NCBI GenBank assembly: GCA_003597955.1
Contig: QZJU01000006.1
Location: forward strand, 36,161-100,160
Reading direction: 5' to 3'
Origin: Candidatus Parcubacteria bacterium
Lineage (GTDB): Bacteria; Patescibacteriota; Patescibacteriia; PEXW01
Length of the DNA stretch: 64,000 bases
In this document: positions 48,724 through 57,076 of the stretch, piece after piece
How positions within the stretch are numbered: position 1 is the first letter of the stretch
Layout of the letters: every line of letters begins with the position of its first letter
Made by a program: the position numbers and the translations under genes
Notes under the pieces: generated by a model
Database searches by the model: none
Seen by the model: only the letters and a program-made list of their open reading frames with translations
Told to the model about the DNA's origin: nothing

Positions 48724-49290
48724 ATGAGGCCGGTGGTTTTAACCGATGAAGAAATCGTGTTACGAGTCCAAGATGGAGATATTCAGGCTTTTGGCGAATT
48801 GGTTATTCGCTATGAGGCCAGGCTTGTACGCTACGCCAAAAAATTGCTTTTTAATTTTAATGATCACGAAGATGTTGTTCAGGAGGTTTTTATTAAAGCC
48901 TATAAAAATATCCAAAGCTTTAAGGCAGGAAGCAGATTTTCCCCTTGGATTTACCGCATTGCTCACAATGAGTTTGTTAATACCTTAAAAAAACGACTCA
49001 AAGAACCTTTGCCTTTTATTGATGCCGATGCAATTTTTCCCCATACGGTAAGTCGCGAAGACCCCGGCCGTAAACAGGAGCTAAAAGAGTTGAGCGTGGC
49101 CATAGAAACTTGTTTGCAGAAAATACCGGCAAAATACCGGGAAGTTATTATTTTGTTTTATTTGCAGGAGCTGGAATACGTCGAGATCGCCGAAATTTTG
49201 CGCTTGCCAGTTTCCACCGTCGGCGTCAGACTTAAACGCGGCCGGGAGAGCTTAAAAGCTATTTGTCAGCATCTAAATCAACATTTATGA
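48724..49290 (+). CDS. ECF-type RNA polymerase sigma factor
   Basis: 188 residues. Region 2: FGELVIRYEARLVRYAKKLL, FNDHEDVVQEVFIKAYKNIQ, FSPWIYRIAHNEFVNTLKKR. Region 4: IPAKYREVIILFYLQELEYV, EIAEILRLPVSTVGVRLKRG. No regions 1 or 3, as in ECF sigma factors. TATTAA ends 6 nt before the ATG (leaderless). Its TGA overlaps the next gene, a membrane protein likely to be its anti-sigma factor. Confidence 0.93.
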   Translation: MRPVVLTDEEIVLRVQDGDIQAFGELVIRYEARLVRYAKKLLFNFNDHEDVVQEVFIKAYKNIQSFKAGSRFSPWIYRIAHNEFVNTLKKRLKEPLPFIDADAIFPHTVSREDPGRKQELKELSVAIETCLQKIPAKYREVIILFYLQELEYVEIAEILRLPVSTVGVRLKRGRESLKAICQHLNQHL

Positions 49291-50036
49291 AGTCTAATTT
49301 TAAACAATCACTAAAATCAAAAATCTTAGAAACAATTAAGTCCAGAAAAATCTCAATGCACTCAAAAGTCTATTTTTTGGCGCGAAGCTTACTGTTGACA
49401 TCCGGAGTCTTACTAGTTGTTTTAATTTTAGTGTTTTTGTTAAGTTTCATATTGTTTGTGGATCGGGCCAACGGTCTGGACTGGCTGTGGGGTTTTGGTT
49501 TTAAGGGTGTGATACTTTATTTATCCCTCCAACCTTGGATATTAATTATTATAAGTTTAGTTTTGATTTTAGTTATTGAAGTTGCCATTCGGCACCTTAG
49601 TTTTGCGTGGCGCCGACCGTTAATTTATTCAGCGGTTGGCGTGATAATTTTGCTTGCCAGCTTTGCTGGTTTAGTCGCCCGTACTAATTTGCACGATGTC
49701 TTATTCAAAAACGCTGCTGAAAATCGTTTATCTATTATCGGCGGGCTGTATCGAGGTTTTGGCTTACGCCAATTTAAAAACATTTATACCGGCCAAGTCA
49801 GTCAAACCTCAGCAAGCGGTTTTGTTTTAATCAGGCCAGACAATACTCAAATCCAAATTAAATATTCCAACCAAACGCATTTTCCCAATGGTCCAATTAA
49901 AAACGACGACGAAGTTTTTGTCGCGGGGAGAATTTCCGGGCAGACCCTGGAAGCCTACGGTGTTAGAAAAATCAGCCCAAACGAGAAAATTCAGTCAGGT
50001 CGTGGCCGGATGTATCGGTGGAATCTACGGCCGTGA
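49287..50036 (+). CDS. Membrane protein, probable anti-sigma partner
   Basis: 249 residues from ATG 49287 (ATGA overlap with the sigma gene). A 30-residue cytoplasmic N-terminus, three membrane helices, and an outer C-terminal domain of about 100 residues rich in beta strand (IYTGQVSQTSASGFVLIRPD, DDEVFVAGRISGQTLEAYGV), like the DUF5666/OB-type fold. The gene order sigma then membrane protein, with coupling, is typical of anti-sigma factors, but no ZAS motif is seen. Function is inferred from context. Confidence 0.75.
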   Translation: MKSNFKQSLKSKILETIKSRKISMHSKVYFLARSLLLTSGVLLVVLILVFLLSFILFVDRANGLDWLWGFGFKGVILYLSLQPWILIIISLVLILVIEVAIRHLSFAWRRPLIYSAVGVIILLASFAGLVARTNLHDVLFKNAAENRLSIIGGLYRGFGLRQFKNIYTGQVSQTSASGFVLIRPDNTQIQIKYSNQTHFPNGPIKNDDEVFVAGRISGQTLEAYGVRKISPNEKIQSGRGRMYRWNLRP

Positions 50037-50065
50037 AATAAATTTGCACTAGAATTGTATTAATT

Positions 50066-50097
50066 AATACAAGGCAAATAAGCCTTGTATTTTTTTA
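50066..50097 (+). terminator. Terminator between the sigma operon and the exported protein
   Basis: AATACAAGGC pairs with GCCTTGTATT, loop AAATAA, followed by T7. It either ends the sigma operon or attenuates expression of the next gene. Confidence 0.85.
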
Positions 50098-50118
50098 AAA
50101 ATAAAGGAGGTGAAATTT

Positions 50119-50544
50119 ATGAAGAAGATTTTTATTTATTCTCTGCCAGTTTTAGCCGCCGTGGTTTTTCTTGGTGCAAACTCGGTTTCAGCAAAAGGGC
50201 CGCAAAATACCCAGCGTGGCATTGGTTATCAAGCCATGCTGGAGACCAAAGCCAAAACCTTAGGCTTAACTTCCGAGCAATTGCAGCAGGAATTGGTCAG
50301 CGGCAAGACTTTGCTGGAAATCGCTCAGTCCAAGGGTATCAATTTGGATAAGATCAAAAGTCAAGTTCAGACCCAGCAAAAGATCCGCTTAGACGCTATG
50401 GTTAAAGCCGGCATTATTACCCAGTCTCAGGCTGATGAAAGACTTAGAAGCATCCAGTCTCGACAGGCAGATTGTACCGGTAATGGTAATTTTGCGCAGG
50501 GCCGAGGCTTTGGCCGAGGAATGGGCACGGGACTAAATCGCTAA
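50119..50544 (+). CDS. Small exported protein (DUF2680-like)
   Basis: 141 residues from ATG 50119, 9 nt after a perfect AAAGGAGG. Signal peptide KKIFIYSLPVLAAVVFLGAN with cleavage near SVSAKG. Mature part: LGLTSEQLQQELVSGKTLLE, IAQSKGINLDKIKSQV, VKAGIITQSQADERLRSIQS, the pattern of DUF2680/YckD-type secreted proteins. The end is Gly/Arg/Asn-rich. No promoter of its own is evident, so it may be expressed by readthrough of the sigma operon. Confidence 0.8.
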   Translation: MKKIFIYSLPVLAAVVFLGANSVSAKGPQNTQRGIGYQAMLETKAKTLGLTSEQLQQELVSGKTLLEIAQSKGINLDKIKSQVQTQQKIRLDAMVKAGIITQSQADERLRSIQSRQADCTGNGNFAQGRGFGRGMGTGLNR

Positions 50545-50562
50545 GTAATTTTGTGTTTTAAA

Positions 50563-50598
50563 CAAAAACACCACCGAAAATTTAAGGGGGTGTTTTTG
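50563..50598 (+). terminator. Intrinsic terminator
   Basis: CAAAAACACC pairs with GGTGTTTTTG, loop of 16 nt. Confidence 0.75.
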
Positions 50599-50793
50599 TA
50601 ATTAGAAAGAGGTGGTTTCAAAAAATCAGGAAAAATTAAAAAAGTCCTTAAAGACGAAAGACTACCCAGAATTTAAACAATAGTCTATACTGTCATTTTT
50701 CGCATTTTCTAAAGTTGCGCAGATGTTGTATTTGGAATTATTTTCAGAGGAAGTGCAATTGTATTTTTCAATTTTGTGGGGTGGGGTAGAAAT
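50599..50793. other. Gene-free interval
   Basis: AT-rich DNA with scattered -10-like TATACT (near 50685). I see no ORF, RNA gene or repeat. Confidence 0.4.
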
Positions 50794-50901
50794 TTAAGGA
50801 AGAAAAGTCGGAATTAATTCCGCTAAAATGTTAGGGAATTTTTTATTCTGAATCTGGAATTTATTCAAAGCCTTAGCGATTTCCGCCATATCCAATTTTC
50901 T
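50794..50901 (-). pseudogene. Severed C-terminal segment of the pilin-like protein
   Basis: After the TAA of the upstream gene (50902-50904) the same frame continues as RKLDMAEIAKALNKFQIQ, NKKFPNILAELIPTFLP to a TAA at 50794-50796. The pattern ARDxxRxxDxxxIxxALxxF is typical of pseudopilin-like proteins, so the gene seems cut by a nonsense mutation. Internal ATG 50889 could restart a 31-residue product. Confidence 0.65.
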
Positions 50902-52275
50902 TTATTGGTCTCGGGCCAGGACCCGTCGTTCCGATAGCGAGACCAAGATTTCTTCAAGCGATTTCGCTTCTTGAGGAACTTCCACATTTGGTTGTTCATT
51001 AATATGATTCAAGTTTACGCCAACCGTCATTCGAAATTGTTTGTCCTTAATTTTTTCCGCGGGCTTTTCCGGCAATAAAACTGCCGCAAGCTCAAATTTT
51101 CTTGGGCTAAAGTCGGATTTATTAAACCAAAAATTTAAGCTTAATTCCTTGATATAGTTATTAACCAGAACTTCCTCCTTGGTTAAGGGGGCGTTTAATT
51201 TATTTAAAAATTCCTCAATCTGCTTAATGCTTACATTTCTACTTCCCGCGTCAGTCCGATATGCTTCTATCATGGCCGGATAATTTTCTCGGTTTAGAGC
51301 AACGCTGATTTTTTGGGCAGCTTGACCGTCAATCGCTTCCACCCCAGAATTTTTCAGGACCAAAGCCTTGGATTTTATTGCAAATTTTGCCAGAATGTTT
51401 ATTTCCGTCTTAAGCTTTTCCACCTCGGCGGAATTCGGGAAATTTTTATTGACATTACTAAAGCCTAAATCCGAAGCGCTTTCGCCAAGCGTTTGTTGAT
51501 CGACATAAAACCACTGATCCTTGAAGGCGGTCAGATCGAAAAGCGGAATGCTTGGCATTTGACGGATAATAAAATAGAGTTTTTTATCCAAATATCGCAA
51601 TTCATAATCCAACGAATATTTTTGCCCATCGCCCGTGTAGGAGCCGGCAATCATCATTATCCCCGAGCCTTCATCCAGCAGATTCTGTGTGTCCGTGATT
51701 TTGTGGGTTTTTCCGAAAAAAGTAATGTGGCCGTCGATAAGCGCATCCGGTGGCAGGCTGTTTAAGGGGTTAGTGGCCAAACTCGAACTTGAATTTTTAT
51801 TCAAAGACGGGAGGTTTTGGTATGCGGGATTTTTTGCCTCGGCGGCAAGGCGAAATTCAGCACCGACTTCGGCATTTCGGACATTATCAAGACCCTTAAT
51901 AATCTGGGTTAGAATTTTTTCCGAATTGTTGCCAAGAAAGGGAATTGGCAAATACCCTTTCCAGCCGGCAAAGGCCAAGCCACCCAAAACTAATAAGCCG
52001 ATGATCGCGCTTATCATTATCGCCAAGCTTTTGGCTTTAAGGTTTTTAAATTTCGGTTGAGGTTTTAGTGTTGAGGCGTTTTGGCTGGCTTGCAGTTCTT
52101 GCTTGACTAATTGGCTGGGCGTGAGTTCAGGACCGAGTAAATTTTTGATTTGATCATTGTTCCACCCACTTTTGGTTAATTCTGATCGAATCTGCTCATT
52201 AGAAAAACCGGCTTGCCGAGCTTGCGAAAGCCATTGCTGGATTTGGGAATTTTCCCCTCCAAGTGAATTCTCCAT
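50902..52275 (-). CDS. Membrane-anchored protein, truncated by in-frame stop
   Basis: 457 residues. N-terminus with a putative UBA-like helix pair (WLSQARQAGFSNEQIRSELT, KSGWNNDQIKNLL), then one membrane helix (AIMISAIIGLLVLGGLAFAG), then a large outer domain with lipoprotein-carrier-like strands (LIDGHITFFGKTHKITDTQN, YELRYLDKKLYFIIRQMPSI). It ends SLSERRVLARDQ followed by TAA, with the reading frame continuing into a pilin-like segment. Function unknown; surface location likely. Confidence 0.75.
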   Translation of the reverse strand: MENSLGGENSQIQQWLSQARQAGFSNEQIRSELTKSGWNNDQIKNLLGPELTPSQLVKQELQASQNASTLKPQPKFKNLKAKSLAIMISAIIGLLVLGGLAFAGWKGYLPIPFLGNNSEKILTQIIKGLDNVRNAEVGAEFRLAAEAKNPAYQNLPSLNKNSSSSLATNPLNSLPPDALIDGHITFFGKTHKITDTQNLLDEGSGIMMIAGSYTGDGQKYSLDYELRYLDKKLYFIIRQMPSIPLFDLTAFKDQWFYVDQQTLGESASDLGFSNVNKNFPNSAEVEKLKTEINILAKFAIKSKALVLKNSGVEAIDGQAAQKISVALNRENYPAMIEAYRTDAGSRNVSIKQIEEFLNKLNAPLTKEEVLVNNYIKELSLNFWFNKSDFSPRKFELAAVLLPEKPAEKIKDKQFRMTVGVNLNHINEQPNVEVPQEAKSLEEILVSLSERRVLARDQ

Positions 52276-52423
52276 AATTTTTATTTTTATGTTTGTATTT
52301 TACCAAAAAATTGTTTATTCGTCAAGTTTTTAAAAATTTTCTTGACCAACTTAAACTCGGTTGAGGTGTTTTTAGTTTTTTAGAAATAGACACCGGGATT
52401 ATCGGCGCTATTTCAAAAAGCCT
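52276..52423. other. Short gene-free interval
   Basis: AT-rich sequence between the truncated surface protein and a small zinc-site gene; no feature supported. Confidence 0.3.
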
Positions 52424-52600
52424 TTATGAATTTTTGGTTTTAGTGGTTAAGGGTTGTTTGCAATGCGGGCAGGTTTGCAAGCCTTTAGCCGCCCAATTCG
52501 GATGCAATCTTGGGCAGTCAGGGTGATTTCTTTTTGGAGAATTTTTTGGGCTTGGGGTTTTTCCCGAACAGCTTTTGAGGGTTTCCAGAGGTTGAGTCAA
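52424..52600 (-). CDS. 58-residue Cys-rich protein (TTG start)
   Basis: TTG at 52600 with a perfect AAGGAGGT (52607-52614) 6 nt upstream; stop TAA at 52424-52426. Lys/Pro-rich start (LKSCSGKTPSPKNSPKRN), then HPDCPRLHPNWAAKGLQTC, PHCKQPLTTKTKNS. The DC-P-x-LH ... CPHC pattern fits a small zinc ribbon. No known family. Ends in the same kind of CxHC as the TTG-started protein at 32144-32410. Confidence 0.6.
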   Translation of the reverse strand: MTQPLETLKSCSGKTPSPKNSPKRNHPDCPRLHPNWAAKGLQTCPHCKQPLTTKTKNS

Positions 52601-52747
52601 TGTGTTACCTCCTTTTTAGGCAAAAACAATCCTTGTTAAATTTTTTATACTTCAAAAAATAAAGCAAAAAAATTTGGCTGTCAAGCTCTTGTTTTTTTAA
52701 TTTTAACTGCTATATTTAGGGCGTTTTTACCATTAAAATCTAGCCTT

Positions 52748-53206
52748 ATGACTGAAACCAAGAAATTGTACCGTTCCAAGCAAAACCGGATAATTGGCGG
52801 GGTCTGCGCCGGTTTGGGCGAGTATTTCAACATTGACCCCGTGATTTTTCGCGTGCTGTTCGTGGTTTTGACGATTTTGGAAGGTGCCGGCATTCTGATT
52901 TATATCGTTTTATGGATCGTAATTCCCGAGGCCGGCAAGGTCGAGGCCGAAAACCAAGCTTTAGGCCAGCGCGTCAGTGGCGTGGCTAATGAAATGAAAG
53001 ACAGCGCCCAAAATTTAGCCAAGGATTTTAAAGAAAACCCAAACTGGCTAAACAACCGAAGAAATTTTATTGGCCTGGCGATCGTCGTCTTGGGCTTGAT
53101 TCTGCTGATGAATCAGTTTTTCCCCTTTCACTGGTTTCGGTGGGATATTTTCTGGCCGATCGTGATAATTTTTTTGGGCTTGCTATTTATTTTTAAAAGA
53201 CGCTAA
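52748..53206 (+). CDS. PspC-domain membrane protein
   Basis: 152 residues. N-terminal PspC domain: KKLYRSKQNRIIGGVCAGLG, EYFNIDPVIFRVLFVVL, then a membrane helix (GAGILIYIVLWIVIPE). A second hydrophobic region near the C-terminus (FIGLAIVVLGLILLMNQFFP, FWPIVIIFLGLLFIF) is LiaI/DUF5668-like. PspC proteins take part in envelope-stress responses. TAAAAT 8 nt before the ATG gives a nearly leaderless mRNA. Six nt before the LiaF-like gene. Confidence 0.92.
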   Translation: MTETKKLYRSKQNRIIGGVCAGLGEYFNIDPVIFRVLFVVLTILEGAGILIYIVLWIVIPEAGKVEAENQALGQRVSGVANEMKDSAQNLAKDFKENPNWLNNRRNFIGLAIVVLGLILLMNQFFPFHWFRWDIFWPIVIIFLGLLFIFKRR

Positions 53207-53211
53207 AACCT

Positions 53212-54204
53212 ATGGAGACCACGTCTTCGCAGAATCCAGACACAAAAAATGCTAACGGAAATTCGGCCCCAAAACCCGCCGAGCCGGAAAAGACCGTGAT
53301 TAAGGAGGTGCATCACCACCATTACCGCCACGGGCCGGGCAGATTTTTTTTCGGCCTGTTTGTGGTGGTTGTTGGTTTGATGTTTCTGGGCCGCGCCGCC
53401 GGTTGGTTGCCTCAAGACATTAGCATCGATTGGAGTTGGGTTTGGCCGCTCCTGATTATCTTTCTCGGCCTTTCCATACTCACCGGCCGCTCGTGGTTTT
53501 CTTGGATTACCGGCTCGATAATCACGATTTTAGTTCTGATTTTGGTCGCCTGGATGATTTTTGGAAATTTAGGAGCGCGTGAACTGACCACCCAAGAAGT
53601 CAGCTATGATAAGGGCGCAAATGTCACCAGCGCCGTGTTAAACCTCAAGACCGGCGCATCAAAATTAAACATCAAGGGCGATTCCAGTAAATTACTAACT
53701 GGAATTTTTTCCAGCTATAATTTGAATTTAACCAAGCAGGAAACTATTGCTGACGGCGTTCAAAATATTACTTTAGGAACCACCAGCTCTTGGAAATGGT
53801 TTACTTCTTCCAAAAATACCATTGAGTTGCAGCTAACCAATGACCTTCCGGTGACCTTGAATCTTGATTCGGGAGCTTCCGACATGGATTTGGATTTAAC
53901 CAATGTCATGGCCAAAATCGTTGATGTGGATACGGGCGCTTCAACTTTGAATCTGACTTTGGGCGATAAGCTTGAACAAGCCAGTGTTAATATTGATGCC
54001 GGGGCCAGTACCCTAAATATTTTTTTGCCCAGAACTCTGGGCGCAAAACTGAATATTGACGCGGGCGTTAGCTCAAAAAACCTGACTGACTTTAATAAAA
54101 TCGACGACAAAACCTATGAATCGCAAAATTACAGTTCGGTCGCCAAAAAAGTGAATTTGGATTTTAACCTAGGCGCCGCGACCTTAAATGTGAATTGGCG
54201 TTAA
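53212..54204 (+). CDS. LiaF-like envelope-stress protein
   Basis: 330 residues. His-rich start (KEVHHHHYRHGPGRFFFG), then three membrane helices of the LiaI-LiaF type (FFFGLFVVVVGLMFLGRAAG, WSWVWPLLIIFLGLSIL, ITGSIITILVLILVAWMIFG), then a beta-helix/toast-rack domain of repeating strands (VDTGASTLNLTLGD, NIDAGASTLNIFLPR, DFNLGAATLNVNWR). LiaF and relatives modulate envelope-stress two-component systems. Co-transcribed with the PspC gene; no kinase is nearby. Confidence 0.88.
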   Translation: METTSSQNPDTKNANGNSAPKPAEPEKTVIKEVHHHHYRHGPGRFFFGLFVVVVGLMFLGRAAGWLPQDISIDWSWVWPLLIIFLGLSILTGRSWFSWITGSIITILVLILVAWMIFGNLGARELTTQEVSYDKGANVTSAVLNLKTGASKLNIKGDSSKLLTGIFSSYNLNLTKQETIADGVQNITLGTTSSWKWFTSSKNTIELQLTNDLPVTLNLDSGASDMDLDLTNVMAKIVDVDTGASTLNLTLGDKLEQASVNIDAGASTLNIFLPRTLGAKLNIDAGVSSKNLTDFNKIDDKTYESQNYSSVAKKVNLDFNLGAATLNVNWR

Positions 54205-54246
54205 TCCCCCTTGAAAAAAATCGAATAAGGCATCAAGATATAAACG

Positions 54247-54759
54247 ATGCCTTATTTTTATAAAATCAGACCAAAAGCAGCGGATGGCATGAAAATCCCC
54301 TGGGTTTTACTGGGAATAATTGTTTTAGTGATTTTGGTCGCGATGCTTTTAATCTTGCCCGGCGAGAAAGCCAATCAGACTTTGGCGTGTGAAAATTTAA
54401 ACAGCCAGCAAAAATTTGCCCAGGCGGATTTGATTGTCAGCGGCAAAGTTTTTTTGGTTTTAGCTGACGGCCAAAAGAACGCTCGGGTTTTGTTTTCACC
54501 ACGACAGATCTACAAAGGCCAATTGCCGGAGAACGGTATTGAAATTTCCGCCCAACAGGCGACGGACTTGGAAAAATCTAAAATCGGCAAAGAGCTGCAC
54601 TTTGCCGCCAATAATTTGGAGTATTTGCTATATTTAAAAACCGACGAAGCGGGCAAATTCAAAACCAGCGTTTGTTTTGGCAGTCGGGTTTTGGTCACGG
54701 ATTTAAGCCCGGAGGAAGCGCAGGTCTTGGGGCCCGGCCAGAAAGTTAATACGCTTTAA
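54247..54759 (+). CDS. Membrane-anchored extracytoplasmic protein, netrin/TIMP-like
   Basis: 170 residues; ATG 54289 is an alternative start, which would place the membrane helix (WVLLGIIVLVILVAMLLILP) right at the N-terminus. Outer domain: LACENLNSQQKFAQADLIVS, GKVFLVLADGQKNARVLFSP, ending TSVCFGSRVLVTDLS. The pattern ADLIVSGKV ... YKG ... YLLYLK ... C-GS recalls bacterial netrin/TIMP-like domains, and the two Cys could form a disulfide. Function unknown; the fold assignment is tentative. Confidence 0.7.
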   Translation: MPYFYKIRPKAADGMKIPWVLLGIIVLVILVAMLLILPGEKANQTLACENLNSQQKFAQADLIVSGKVFLVLADGQKNARVLFSPRQIYKGQLPENGIEISAQQATDLEKSKIGKELHFAANNLEYLLYLKTDEAGKFKTSVCFGSRVLVTDLSPEEAQVLGPGQKVNTL

Positions 54760-54836
54760 TCCGGTTGATTTTTTTGGTCAAACCAAAAACAGGATTTGAT
54801 TTTTTTTAATTTTAGCTTACACTAATTGCACTAGTT

Positions 54837-56591
54837 ATGAATCTGCTTTGGAAATACTTGAAAAAATACCAAAAAGTGCTTTGGGGCACTTTGGTTTTAG
54901 CCACTATCAACCAGGTTTTTTCATTGTTGGATCCGCAGATTTTTAGATTAATGGTGGATAAATACGCCAGCCGTTTTAACGAGTTAAGCCAAAGCCAGTT
55001 TATCCGGGGTATTGTTTTTTTGCTTTTACTTTCCGTCGGCACGGCTTTAGTTTCGCGCATTGCCAAGAATTTCCAAGATTATTTTACCAATGTGATTGTC
55101 CAGCGCGTTGGCGCCAAGATGTATGAAAAAAGCGTCCAGCATTCTTTTGCTTTGCCATACGCGGTTTTTGAAGATCAACGCTCTGGCGAATTACTGCAAA
55201 AACTACAAAAAGCCCGGACGGACCTGCAGAATTTCATTACTGGAGCAATCGGGGTTTTCTTTTTCTCTTTGGTAGGCGTAATTTTCGTACTAGTCTACGC
55301 TTTTTTCGTACATTGGGCCGTCGGTCTTGGCTATTTTTTGATAATTCCGGTATTGGGTTTTGTCACCTTTTCCATCAGCCGCAAAATCAAAGTCGCCCAG
55401 CAGGAAATCGTCAAACAGACCGCCAGCCTTTCCGGCTCCACCACCGAGACCTTGAGGAATGTGGAATTGGTGAAAAGTATGGGCTTGGAGAACCAGGAAA
55501 TTTCCAGGTTGAATTTCGCCAATGAACAGATCTTGAATTTGGAACTGAAAAAAATAATCATCATTCGAAAATTCAGTTTTGTCCAGGGCACACTGATAAA
55601 CGCTTTTCGGTCAGCTCTGCTGCTCTTGATGTTTTATTTGATTTTTCAGAAAGCCATAAGCTTGGGGCAATTTTTAAGTTTGTACATTTATTCCTTTTTC
55701 ATATTCGCGCCTTTGGTGGAGCTGGGTACGGTCACTAAAAATTATCAAGAGTCAAAAGCCAGTCTGGAGCAATTAGAGGAAATTTTAAAAATCCAGCCCG
55801 AAAAAAAACCCGCGCAGCCCAGTGTCATTCCCAAGCTGGAAAAGTTAGTTTTTCAGCAGATTGGTTTTGCTTATAAAACCGCCAAGCATTCGGCAGTCAA
55901 TGACATAAGCCTGGAAATCAAAGCCGGGCAAACCGTAGCCTTTGTCGGGCCCTCGGGTTCGGGCAAAACCACTTTGGTTAAGCTTTTAGCTGGTCTGTAT
56001 AAGCCCAGCCAGGGCCGAATGCTTTTTAACGAAATTGATGCCGAAATCGCGGATTATGAAAATCTTCGCCGGCGGATCGGCCTAGTCTCCCAGGAAACCC
56101 AGTTGTTTGCTGGAACCATCAGGGAAAATTTAAGGTTTGTGGAACCGCAAGTGACTGACGCCGAATGCTTGGCCGCCTTGCGAGCCGCGGCCGCCGACTC
56201 GATTCTCAAAAGGAGTTACCAAGGTCTGGACACCAAGATCGGCGAAGGCGGCTTGAAATTATCCGGCGGCGAAAGACAAAGACTCGCTATTGCCCGGGCT
56301 TTATTGCGCAATCCGGATTTGTTGATTTTTGACGAGGCCACCAGCAGTTTGGATTCGATTACAGAGAAAGCCATTACCGAGACCATCAAAAATATTACCA
56401 AAGCCAAGCCGCATTTGATGACCATACTGGTAGCGCATCGGCTTTCCACGGTTGCTCATGCCGACCGAATTTATGTATTAGAAAAAGGCCGGGTTGTTGA
56501 ACAGGGCTCGCATTCGGAACTCTTAAAAAACCGCGGCCTCTACGCGGCATTGTGGCGCGAACAGATTGGCGAAGCAGAGCAAATTAGCTAA
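54837..56591 (+). CDS. ABC transporter, fused permease and ATPase (exporter)
   Basis: 584 residues, a half-transporter of the type I exporter (MsbA/MDR) family. Six membrane helices in residues 1-310. Nucleotide-binding domain: VAFVGPSGSGKTTLVKLLAG (Walker A), LVSQETQLFAGTIRENL (Q loop), LSGGERQRLAIARALL (signature), LLIFDEATSSLD (Walker B), LVAHRLSTVAHADRI (H switch). It should dimerise and export lipids, drugs or peptides. Promoter TTGATT-N16-TACACT just upstream. Confidence 0.95.
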   Translation: MNLLWKYLKKYQKVLWGTLVLATINQVFSLLDPQIFRLMVDKYASRFNELSQSQFIRGIVFLLLLSVGTALVSRIAKNFQDYFTNVIVQRVGAKMYEKSVQHSFALPYAVFEDQRSGELLQKLQKARTDLQNFITGAIGVFFFSLVGVIFVLVYAFFVHWAVGLGYFLIIPVLGFVTFSISRKIKVAQQEIVKQTASLSGSTTETLRNVELVKSMGLENQEISRLNFANEQILNLELKKIIIIRKFSFVQGTLINAFRSALLLLMFYLIFQKAISLGQFLSLYIYSFFIFAPLVELGTVTKNYQESKASLEQLEEILKIQPEKKPAQPSVIPKLEKLVFQQIGFAYKTAKHSAVNDISLEIKAGQTVAFVGPSGSGKTTLVKLLAGLYKPSQGRMLFNEIDAEIADYENLRRRIGLVSQETQLFAGTIRENLRFVEPQVTDAECLAALRAAAADSILKRSYQGLDTKIGEGGLKLSGGERQRLAIARALLRNPDLLIFDEATSSLDSITEKAITETIKNITKAKPHLMTILVAHRLSTVAHADRIYVLEKGRVVEQGSHSELLKNRGLYAALWREQIGEAEQIS

Positions 56592-56624
56592 ACTGGATAG
56601 TAGTTATCATTAATTAAGAAACCT

Positions 56625-57065
56625 ATGCTTACCAAAAAGGGTTATATGCTAGTCGGGCTTTTTGCCTTGGCCGGGGTAGCGCTTTCCGGGTATCTTTCCT
56701 ATGTGAATCTTTTCAAAAAAGGCTGCACCGATACTTTTATTACTTGCAGCGGAAGCACCGGACCCGTGGAAATTCTCGGCGTGCCGAATTGCGTTTACGG
56801 TTTTTTCATGTTTTTAGCAGTTTTGATCTTAGCCTTGTTTGGCCTGAAAATGACCGAAAAGAAAGGTCTGCATACCTCGGTTTTGGTTTTGGGGGTTATT
56901 GGCACGCTCTTTGCCCTGGGTCTTTCTATTTATGAAATTTTCTGGTTAAAACCCGACACACTGCCGGCCTGTGTTTACGGCCTCTTCTTTTATCTGGGCA
57001 TTTTAATCACGGCTTGGGTAAGTTCAAGAGCAAAAACTGAACCCGAACAAAGACCGATTCAGTAA
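56625..57065 (+). CDS. Vitamin K epoxide reductase-family-like membrane protein
   Basis: 146 residues, four membrane helices. Helix 1 (LVGLFALAGVALSGYLSYVN) and the loop KGCTDTFITCSGSTGPVEIL, GVPNCVYGFFMFLAVLILAL match bacterial VKOR homologues. A second YG site reads LPACVYGLFFYLGILI, with a single Cys rather than the active-site CxxC, so electron transfer may differ. VKOR reoxidises DsbA-like thiol oxidases; no DsbA is nearby. Confidence 0.75.
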   Translation: MLTKKGYMLVGLFALAGVALSGYLSYVNLFKKGCTDTFITCSGSTGPVEILGVPNCVYGFFMFLAVLILALFGLKMTEKKGLHTSVLVLGVIGTLFALGLSIYEIFWLKPDTLPACVYGLFFYLGILITAWVSSRAKTEPEQRPIQ

Positions 57066-57076
57066 GTATATTTTCG

